A DNA stretch of 64,000 nt from Sphingobium estronivorans (GTDB taxonomy: Bacteria; Pseudomonadota; Alphaproteobacteria; Sphingomonadales; Sphingomonadaceae). Under the pieces are notes generated by a model. It did no database searches, was not told the origin of the DNA, and was given only the letters and a program-made list of their open reading frames with translations. Shown here piece after piece: positions 58,314 through 64,000 of the stretch. Each line of letters begins with the position of its first letter. Position 1 is the first letter of the stretch. Position numbers and translations under genes: made by a program. Location: the NCBI RefSeq assembly GCF_008692605.1, contig NZ_LFCT01000012.1:99266-163265 (forward strand). Reading direction: 5' to 3'.

Positions 58314-59606
58314 TTACTCCCAAAGCCCGGCAGCTTGAAGGTTGGCCCTGATCTCGCCAGATCCGAGCATATCGCTGAAATCAGTATAACCTCGATCCCG
58401 CCGAATCCTGCCAGCAATTAAAGCTGGATGAAGGTTATGACGATTCGCGAAATCTTCAATAGTTTGAGATGATTTTGTGAATCTTATGAGGGATGATTGC
58501 CATTTTTCTTTTGGCATGATTGCATTCTCAGCGAACTCGTCAGCTTCTTTTTCTAACGTATCATCGTCTCCTTCTCCGGCATTTTCGTCAATGATTGCTG
58601 TGTAAAGAACCTTGGGCCAGTGAAGTGCGATATGTCCAAGCTCGTGCATTAAAACGAACCAAAAATTGTCGATTCTATCAAATCGAATTGACATCCCTAT
58701 GACCGCATATTTCTTGTCCAAAGACATAGCGGCGCCATCGATCTTCGTCTTGGGAAGATGAGGTTCGAATATTAGTATTACTCCATACCCCAGGAGCATT
58801 TCGACGGCCTTTCTAATGCCGTCCTTGTCAGTGCTGAGCTTAGGAAGTTGGGAGATGACGTCAGCCGGGAGGGCTTCAAAACGCCGTGCCAAAGCAGCTT
58901 TCTGACGAGCGCGAGTTAGGACGCGTGCTTGCCATGAGAGCAAGGCTGCCCGTCGAGCTGGTGAAGTCTCGGAGTTCGTTTTCCGATGCAATGCGAGGCC
59001 AATTTCCTGAGGCGCTTGACCGAAGAAGCCTTCCAATACCTTCACGCGCTCTGCCGCTGACACCTTACGCAGATTAATGCGCGTGCCGAACCAGCCCTTG
59101 GCATTCATATCTGCAAAGGGGAAATCTGCCAGCGAAAGTCCTGTTGGCAGTTGCGATGTCTCCGGTTCATTTGTTCTGTTGATCCGAAGTTTAGCCGAGA
59201 ACTCGATGCCTATTGCGTTGGCAATGTGAGAAATCCGCTTCAGACTTGCTGTTTCATATGATTCTTTTTCGTATCGCTGTATCTGTTGTTCCTGAATTCC
59301 GGCGACATTGGCCAATTCTCTTTGTGTAAGGCCACGCGCTAGGCGCGCTTCTACGAGAGATTTTCCCAAATCGGCAATTTCTTCAAGGGATATATTATTC
59401 GTATTTCCACTTTTTAGTGCTTCATATGCTTCTAATTGGTCCCGAAGATCTTTTGCCTGTCTTTCATAAGAATTCCGCTGCGCGCGAGCTATAACGGGGT
59501 CAACGCCAGATCGTATCAGTTGAAGAATATCGAACTTGCTCAAAGCATCCTCATACCCCGAGAGTGCTTTGCGCGTGGTAAGATATTCTTTTTCGTTCTT
59601 TATCAT
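58314..59606 (-). CDS. HTH-ImmA/IrrE fusion: regulator and zinc metallopeptidase
   Basis: 430 aa. The N-terminal 70 residues are helical (MIKNEKEYLTTRKALSGYED), like the start of HigA-type antitoxins. An XRE helix-turn-helix follows (GLTQRELANVAGIQEQQIQR, residues about 92-112). The C-terminal ImmA/IrrE domain has HELGH in LMHELGHIALHW near residue 322 and the third ligand in EKEADEFAENAIMP. Family members cleave repressors or antitoxins in response to DNA damage or phage. ATG 59606 overlaps the upstream stop by 4 bp. Base composition is clearly lower in GC than in core genes. It is the central gene of a three-gene cassette. Confidence 0.88.
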   Translation of the reverse strand: MIKNEKEYLTTRKALSGYEDALSKFDILQLIRSGVDPVIARAQRNSYERQAKDLRDQLEAYEALKSGNTNNISLEEIADLGKSLVEARLARGLTQRELANVAGIQEQQIQRYEKESYETASLKRISHIANAIGIEFSAKLRINRTNEPETSQLPTGLSLADFPFADMNAKGWFGTRINLRKVSAAERVKVLEGFFGQAPQEIGLALHRKTNSETSPARRAALLSWQARVLTRARQKAALARRFEALPADVISQLPKLSTDKDGIRKAVEMLLGYGVILIFEPHLPKTKIDGAAMSLDKKYAVIGMSIRFDRIDNFWFVLMHELGHIALHWPKVLYTAIIDENAGEGDDDTLEKEADEFAENAIMPKEKWQSSLIRFTKSSQTIEDFANRHNLHPALIAGRIRRDRGYTDFSDMLGSGEIRANLQAAGLWE

Positions 59607-60136
59607 AGATTTAGTATTTCCAGAAGACTCAATTTTATGCCGATCATGCCCCTCTCCTCTCCCGTTATTTTGTCTCGGGATAGGAAGCGGAAGTTTTCGC
59701 CTGCAGGCCCCTCATCCACCTTGCCAAACAGAAGATCCCCCCGATATCGCTGCCGTCGTTCAAGGGCCAAATTGTCATCATATAGAACGGGGTCGAGATC
59801 GCCTGACACGCCGGTTGGATCCCAGCAGGCGTCATAGTCTCCAGGATCAACCTTTGACGTAACGTAGCTGCCGCCAACATAAATCCGGCTGCACCCTGAT
59901 TCTCTCAAAGCCCTGCAAGCGCCCATAAGCCCCTCAAATAGCCAACCTCGCCTAGGATTTATGGCAAACGCATCGCGAAACTCCCGGAGCGTCACAAAAT
60001 GCAATCCCGGCGGGAGGACAAGCAGGCCATTAGTGAAGTGAGGAGTGAGCGCCGGAAGCATGAACACAACAATATCGTTGTGTGTAATGTTTCGCAAGGG
60101 GATGAATTTTCCTCTCCGGCGCGCAAAATCCGTCAT
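59603..60136 (-). CDS. DUF6932-type nucleotidyltransferase-like protein, island cassette gene 1
   Basis: 177 aa. The motif VGGSYVTSKVDPGDYDACWD (Gly88-Gly89-Ser90 then Asp100-Tyr-Asp102) is the GS-x9-DxD pattern of minimal nucleotidyltransferases. The preceding LLVLPPGLHFVTLREFRDAF is typical of the DUF6932 family as I recall it. The N-terminal 30 residues may be an extension. MNT-type proteins modify toxins or other targets with nucleotides, which fits an antitoxin or signalling role. The stop overlaps the HTH-ImmA start (ATGA). Which of the two is the toxin, if either, cannot be read from sequence. Confidence 0.7.
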   Translation of the reverse strand: MTDFARRRGKFIPLRNITHNDIVVFMLPALTPHFTNGLLVLPPGLHFVTLREFRDAFAINPRRGWLFEGLMGACRALRESGCSRIYVGGSYVTSKVDPGDYDACWDPTGVSGDLDPVLYDDNLALERRQRYRGDLLFGKVDEGPAGENFRFLSRDKITGEERGMIGIKLSLLEILNL

Positions 60137-60529
60137 CTTATATGAACAGGCGGATTCAAACGCCTATTGCGAAGCTGCTCTAATCCCGCCAGAAAAGCCC
60201 TGCCTTCCGTGAAAGCCGGAGGGTGGGGCGTCAGAACCCCAATTTGAGACAAACTCGGTCGCCGAAATTCGGAGGCCGGGTGGCGTACACGTATGTCCAG
60301 CCGGTGACGGTAAAGGTGTGCGCGCTCGTTGTCTCAGCGGGTTCTGAACATCCGGCTTCGGCCGTCGCTCCGAGAGGTACATAGGGGTGACACGAGGTTG
60401 AAGCCGAAGGTCGCTCTTCCAGGCGTGAGGGGGGCGAGCAGTGAAACATCAACAGCCATAGCGATGCTGCCTGTTCAGCCGTGCCCGTCCGGGTTGCGGT
60501 TCAGTCCCTCACGCATAAAGGAAACGCAG
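60137..60529. other. Gene-free stretch upstream of the DUF805 gene
   Basis: About 390 bp with no supported coding frame on either strand. It contains several short G/C-rich stems, for example GGCTTCGGCC near 60355 and the GCGAGCAG region. GC content rises abruptly here compared with the cassette on the left, which marks a composition boundary. Promoters for both the leftward cassette and the DUF805 gene should lie inside, but I cannot place them. A structured RNA is possible; none of the common classes was recognised. Confidence 0.4.
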
Positions 60530-61081
60530 ATGGTCGATACCGAGGCCTTGCGGAATATCGAAAAACTGAATCAGCTCAAGAATGACGGTATCATTTCCGA
60601 TACCGAGTTCGAACGGTCCAAGGAGCGGCTACTGTTCGGAGGCAGCCAGAAGAAAACAGCGCCTTCCGCTCCGGCAGGCAATCCGGGACAGGACGATCAT
60701 GTCGGTTGGATGATCCTTCCCGTTCGGCGTTATGCCCAGTTCACCGGCCGGGCCAGCCGCAGGGAATTCTGGATGTTCCAGTTGGTATATATCGCCTTGT
60801 TCGCGGTCACACTGACGCTGGCGGCCATCGATCAGAACGATTTTGGCGAGACGGGGCTGATTGGCAGGCTCATGCTGGTAATCCTTGTTCTGGGCCTGCT
60901 CGGTCTGTTTATTCCGCTGCTGGCCGTCGAGGTCCGGCGGTTTCATGATCAGGACAGGTCCGGCTGGTTCGTGCTGCTGAACTTCATTCCCTATATTGGT
61001 CCGCTAATCGTGCTGGCCATGATGCTGATCGATGGGACGCCCGGCGAGAACCGTTTCGGACCCAATCCCAAAAACGCCTGA
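60530..61081 (+). CDS. DUF805 membrane protein with SHOCT-like N-terminus
   Basis: 183 aa from ATG 60530, with AAAGGAAACGCAG upstream. Residues 5-35 (LRNIEKLNQLKNDGIISDTE) form a SHOCT-like short helix pair common in phage and island proteins. The DUF805 domain follows, opening with YAQFTGRASRREFWMFQLVY and holding three or four membrane helices and the conserved EVRRFHDQDRSGWFVLLNF then NRFGPNP. Inner-membrane location is firm; the function is not known. The stop shares one base with the next start. Confidence 0.85.
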   Translation: MVDTEALRNIEKLNQLKNDGIISDTEFERSKERLLFGGSQKKTAPSAPAGNPGQDDHVGWMILPVRRYAQFTGRASRREFWMFQLVYIALFAVTLTLAAIDQNDFGETGLIGRLMLVILVLGLLGLFIPLLAVEVRRFHDQDRSGWFVLLNFIPYIGPLIVLAMMLIDGTPGENRFGPNPKNA

Positions 61082-61314
61082 TGGCAAGGGTCATATGGGC
61101 ATTGCTGTTATTCGGGGCGATAATGATGGCCCTGAAGCTGGCGATCATTCTCCTGATCCTGGCTGGTCTGATCTTTCGCACCAAGGAAACGCTGGGTCTG
61201 CTGCTGGTGCTGGGCGGATGGCATCTGCTCCTGCACTATCCGCTGGCAACGGGCATTCCCATCGGCATCCTGCTATTGATCGGCATCTATAAGGCGATGA
61301 CCAAGCCCGCCTGA
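61081..61314 (+). CDS. Small membrane protein
   Basis: 77 aa coupled to the DUF805 gene by a one-base TGATG overlap. Two to three hydrophobic segments (IWALLLFGAIMMALKLAIIL, then LGLLLVLGGWHLLLHYPLAT, then IPIGILLLIGIYKAM) occupy nearly the whole chain. No named family. It is likely a partner of the DUF805 protein in the inner membrane. A strong terminator lies 26 bp downstream, closing this two-gene operon. Confidence 0.65.
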   Translation: MARVIWALLLFGAIMMALKLAIILLILAGLIFRTKETLGLLLVLGGWHLLLHYPLATGIPIGILLLIGIYKAMTKPA

Positions 61315-61340
61315 TCCCAACCCATTATCAAACACAACGC

Positions 61341-61370
61341 GCCCTCGGCCTCACGGTCGGGGGCTTTTTT
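61341..61370 (+). terminator. Rho-independent terminator after the DUF805 operon
   Basis: GCCCTCGGCC (61341-61350) pairs with GGTCGGGGGC (61355-61364) around TCAC, with two G-U pairs, followed by TTTTTT. It sits 14 bp before the ATG of the next gene, so that gene needs its own promoter or partial read-through. Confidence 0.8.
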
Positions 61371-61384
61371 ATTGGAGCTACCTC

Positions 61385-61783
61385 ATGCACATCTTTCAAA
61401 CGTGGCAGGAACTGGCCGCATATCTGGATACCCCCATTGCCTCCGATCTGAAATGCCTCCTGCAAACCCGCCGTGACCAGTTGTTGAAATATGGCGATCT
61501 TTCGGAATTAGGCATCTTCGTCATCGTCCAGCCGGGTGACACCATGACGGCGATCGAAGATGCAACCGGCTGGCCGATCCTGATGGACGGCGTTCCGGCC
61601 TTCGAATGGGTCCAGCGGCATGGCACCATATTTGAAATGCCCTTTGTGCTGTCTGATTCAGGGGCGGGGCATGTGCTGATCGTGCCTGACGCAGAAGGCA
61701 TCGACCCTACCTTGCTCGATCTGTGCCGGGCCTATGCCGATCAGCAAGGTCGTGACCCAGACGATAAGGCAGAGGGCATTTAA
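61385..61783 (+). CDS. Unknown accessory protein (paralogue A)
   Basis: 132 aa with TTGGAGC before the ATG. The sequence is soluble alpha/beta: LAAYLDTPIASDLKCLLQTR, then LGIFVIVQPGDTMTAIEDAT, then HVLIVPDAEGIDPTLLDLCR. The blocks 'IVQPGD' and 'IVPDAEGIDPTLLDLC' recur in the next gene as 'IVEPGD' and 'LVPDGEGIDPTLRTMC', so the pair are diverged tandem paralogues. I recall such short proteins in mobile elements of sphingomonads, but no function is known. Confidence 0.65.
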   Translation: MHIFQTWQELAAYLDTPIASDLKCLLQTRRDQLLKYGDLSELGIFVIVQPGDTMTAIEDATGWPILMDGVPAFEWVQRHGTIFEMPFVLSDSGAGHVLIVPDAEGIDPTLLDLCRAYADQQGRDPDDKAEGI

Positions 61784-61881
61784 GCCAAGACCGCCCGGCC
61801 ACCCTCTCGAAGCCCAAATCCAGCGAAACGAACAAAGCGTCTTCCGGGGCGCATTTTTTATGCCCGAAAGGAATCTCCCCC

Positions 61882-62283
61882 ATGCTGTCACTTTACGACA
61901 TCAACAACATGAATGCGGCCCTGCTGCTGCCGCTCGATCCCACCCTGCATCGCCTCCTGTCCGATCGCATCCGAGATATCATTGCCTGCGCGCTGGAAGA
62001 GTTGACCCACATCATCATCGTCGAACCGGGCGATGGGGAGGGTGACTTCATAAGGGAAGCGGCTTTCTCGCCCTTCTGGAACCCGCTCTCCGAAACCCGC
62101 TACGGCGATCCAGATCATATTCCGCCTTGGGATTGGACCGAACGCCTGGACGGATGGGGCTGGGAGTTGATCAGGACCGCTGGCAACGACGGTTTCGCCT
62201 TTATCGTGCTGGTGCCGGACGGCGAGGGGATCGATCCGACGCTGCGCACTATGTGTGCGAGTTACATAACTCCTGCCATGTGA
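61882..62283 (+). CDS. Unknown accessory protein (paralogue B)
   Basis: 133 aa; AAAGGAATCTCC precedes the ATG. A tandem paralogue of the gene before it, sharing LTHIIIVEPGDGEGDF and FIVLVPDGEGIDPTL. Between these it has a different central stretch with three tryptophans (IPPWDWTERLDGWGWELI). A short GC-rich stem and TTTTTT tract lie just upstream of its ribosome site, the same layout as before paralogue A. Soluble and without catalytic motifs; function unknown. Confidence 0.65.
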   Translation: MLSLYDINNMNAALLLPLDPTLHRLLSDRIRDIIACALEELTHIIIVEPGDGEGDFIREAAFSPFWNPLSETRYGDPDHIPPWDWTERLDGWGWELIRTAGNDGFAFIVLVPDGEGIDPTLRTMCASYITPAM

Positions 62284-62501
62284 GACGGCTCACCATTTTT
62301 CCAAGGAGCAGCAAGACAGGGCATGCTCTAGCCCCGCAGTTTTGCAGGCTTACGGTAGGGGCGGCCGGTGCGGCGCTGAAAAACTGACGCTTCTCGTCGA
62401 ACAACATTGGGCTTTCGGTTCGGGCATACCACGTGCTCCCCGCCCAGATCTAGCGAGGCGCGGGGATCACCGCTCTGCTTTCAGGTCCAGCATCGATATC
62501 G
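62284..62501. other. Gene-poor stretch with aborted start
   Basis: AAGGAGC near 62304 is followed by an ATG at about 62322 whose third codon is TAG, which looks like a gene start that has lost its body. The rest to 62501 has no convincing frame. Confidence 0.35.
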
Positions 62502-63302
62502 CTAATCGTCAGCGTCTGATAAACTGGAAAGAGCGCTCGGCAAATTATCAAGAACATTTAACGCTTTGCGAGAGTCTGCAATTTCGAGTTTGTCCATTTT
62601 CGATGGCTTGTTCTTCTTTTCGAGGCGAGACACAGATGCTGAAAGATTTATACGATGAATATTGAGGGTGTTTGCGGAAGATATTAATTTTTGTTTGTTG
62701 GGATCATAATCTTCCGGAATGATAGCTCGGCTTTTGAACAGGGAGCTTAGGATAAAATCGCAGGTATCCAAAAATTTAATTCCATCAGTTGTTGCTTGCA
62801 GAACTGACCAGCCTCGAACGAGGTTCTTTCTCAACGCTCCTTGTAAGGTCGAGATATTCTCACGAACTTGATCATGAGAGCATCCCATCTCATAGGCAGT
62901 CGCCTTAAAGTTCCCAGATTCCACAAGTTTTATAAACGTCTGCAGGTCGAGCAAGCGGATGTTTGAGGTCTTCGATTTTCGAAGCACCTGCTCTGGGGGC
63001 GCATTACCTGGCCAAGTTTTGCTGGCTGAGAAGCGCTCCAGACATTCCATCGCGATTGGCAAAAACCAAATGTCGTCCGCGTTGTTCAATTCCAGCGGTG
63101 TCCCATCGAGCACCAACACCCGATTGAGCCAGCCTTCCAACTGTTCGACTCTGCGTTTCGTCTGCCTCTCTTCAATCCCAAGATCGATTGCAGCACGTTC
63201 GTAGCTGAGATGACGGGCCGTGGCCGCGAAAGCTTCCAACCAGCCTAGCCGCAGATCGAACGCTGTCGATGCCGTATCTATTATCGGTTTGGTCACGCAC
63301 AT
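62502..63302 (-). CDS. DNA-binding protein with two tandem LysR-like HTH domains
   Basis: 266 aa. Residues about 18-85 read LGWLEAFAATARHLSYERAA then IDLGIEERQTKRRVEQLEGW, the pattern of a LysR-type winged HTH. Residues about 115-185 repeat it (IRLLDLQTFIKLVESGNFKA, then TAYEMGCSHDQVRENISTLQ). No LysR effector-binding domain follows; the last 75 residues are lysine-rich and helical. The protein thus has two DNA-reading heads and no ligand domain. It is less GC-rich than the core. Divergent from the gene to its right. Probable regulator of the mobile element; target unknown. Confidence 0.65.
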   Translation of the reverse strand: MCVTKPIIDTASTAFDLRLGWLEAFAATARHLSYERAAIDLGIEERQTKRRVEQLEGWLNRVLVLDGTPLELNNADDIWFLPIAMECLERFSASKTWPGNAPPEQVLRKSKTSNIRLLDLQTFIKLVESGNFKATAYEMGCSHDQVRENISTLQGALRKNLVRGWSVLQATTDGIKFLDTCDFILSSLFKSRAIIPEDYDPNKQKLISSANTLNIHRINLSASVSRLEKKNKPSKMDKLEIADSRKALNVLDNLPSALSSLSDADD

Positions 63303-63518
63303 CCTTCCCTGTCGAGCTGTCCTTTATTGCGAAAGAAGCTAACGAGCCCAGCATAAGGTTCACGCTTCATCGACAAATTAGAACGGTTCGTCGTCAGCGG
63401 CTTAGGCGGTCTTTTTGTGCAAATTTGCGCAGCTTCCGGAACGCATGCCGAAATTCATAGAGCCGTTGCGACAGCCATCTGCGCTGTTCGATTAACCCGC
63501 TGAAGGAGCCTAAAAACA

Positions 63519-63935
63519 ATGTTTGTGAATATCCATGCCGCCGCCCGGCACGTCGAGATGGTGGAGGCATTTGGACTGCCAAACCCCTCGGACCCTCATT
63601 ATGAGGAGATATTCGGGTTATACCATGTCATCGATGATACCTGCTACTGGTCCTATCACCCGGCGACACAGGTCTGGGACGTTAAGGTATGCAGCGATTA
63701 TGACCCACGGGATTTCGACGCGGAAGTAGCCTCTTCGCCCTGTTGGACAGAGGCGGAGAGACTGCAAGTTCAAGAGAAGGTCCGCGATCTATCCTTTCTT
63801 CCCCGGCCCGCGCTTCCGAAGAAGCGTGGTAAGGTACCGAACCTCCTGCCGTTCCTTTACGAAGGTTGGCTCTTTACCTGGAAGTTCGACCGAAATTTGA
63901 AGCGATGGGAAATCGCACCTTTGGCTCGCAGGTGA
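63519..63935 (+). CDS. Unknown accessory protein near window end
   Basis: 138 aa; GAAGGAGCCTAAAAACA before ATG 63519 gives a good ribosome site. The sequence is rich in aromatic residues (IFGLYHVIDDTCYWSYHPAT, then LLPFLYEGWLFTWKFDRNLK) and probably folds as a compact beta-rich domain. No signal peptide, membrane segment or named family. The 216 bp between it and the dual-HTH gene must hold the divergent promoters. The final 65 bases of the window contain no gene I can see. Confidence 0.6.
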   Translation: MFVNIHAAARHVEMVEAFGLPNPSDPHYEEIFGLYHVIDDTCYWSYHPATQVWDVKVCSDYDPRDFDAEVASSPCWTEAERLQVQEKVRDLSFLPRPALPKKRGKVPNLLPFLYEGWLFTWKFDRNLKRWEIAPLARR

Positions 63936-64000
63936 CTTCAACGCCCCGGCCACCATCATATAATTTATCCAGGACACTGAGGTGGTGCCGGAAATTCGGA

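Noticed and set aside
60164..60452. Two overlapping minus-strand frames of about 72 codons
   Set aside because: They are unsupported by a ribosome site, have repetitive Pro/Ser/Thr composition, and overlap each other in different frames.
62342..62665. 107-codon plus-strand frame
   Set aside because: It lies largely antisense to the dual-HTH gene and has no ribosome site or motif.

Overview
The window looks like a chromosomal stretch of a sphingomonad alphaproteobacterium, most likely Sphingobium or a close relative. The evidence is the high-GC host genes, the RpoB/RpoC sequences, the number of TonB-dependent receptors, the very large NAD-dependent glutamate dehydrogenase, and a recurrent intergenic repeat that begins AGAGCATCGTGCG. 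This assignment is inferred from sequence feel; no database was searched. Two tRNA genes divide the window into a phage-derived element on the left, a core block in the middle, and an accessory island on the right.

Positions 1-10110 hold an integrated phage-like element. It has a tyrosine integrase cut by the window start, a repressor-like gene diverging from a rightward operon across a promoter with a perfect 22-bp palindrome, an excisionase-like protein, and several small unknown genes. A helix-turn-helix replication-type gene carries repeats resembling an internal origin. HK97-type capsid and prohead protease genes and a tape-measure gene follow. No terminase, portal, other tail or lysis gene is visible. 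The right end holds a ParB-like remnant and short direct repeats, and abuts the 3' end of tRNA-Gln(CUG).

Positions 10111-36600 are core genes. rpoB and rpoC are separated by an unrecognised 143-codon gene that overlaps both by 4 bp. Next come two MFS transporters, a LuxR-type regulator, a SleB-type wall hydrolase, cysK, a HerA-like ATPase, the hflK-hflC-Do protease operon, mrp, a CoA-binding protein, a molybdopterin oxidoreductase subunit, hemH and phaB.

Positions 37300-50212 are dominated by iron handling. They include two catecholate-type TonB-dependent receptors, a TonB-like protein, PiuC with a Sel1-repeat protein, and a PepSY-DUF2271-DUF4198-ApbE operon. Four promoters carry 15-bp 7-1-7 dyads that look like one Fur-type regulon; two of them carry tandem pairs with nearly identical spacing. 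mlaA, the NAD-glutamate dehydrogenase and a PAS-domain protein close the core block.

From about 56750 the sequence becomes accessory. A 39-bp 5' half of a tRNA-Thr gene, broken in the anticodon loop, lies just upstream of an intact tRNA-Thr(CGU). To its right is a lower-GC three-gene cassette, tightly coupled on the minus strand: a nucleotidyltransferase-like DUF6932-type protein, an HTH-ImmA/IrrE metallopeptidase and a beta-family protein. This is the best candidate for an undescribed defence or toxin-antitoxin-like system. It is followed by a DUF805 protein, a small membrane protein, two diverged paralogues of unknown function, a regulator with two LysR-like HTH domains, and an unknown protein near the right edge.
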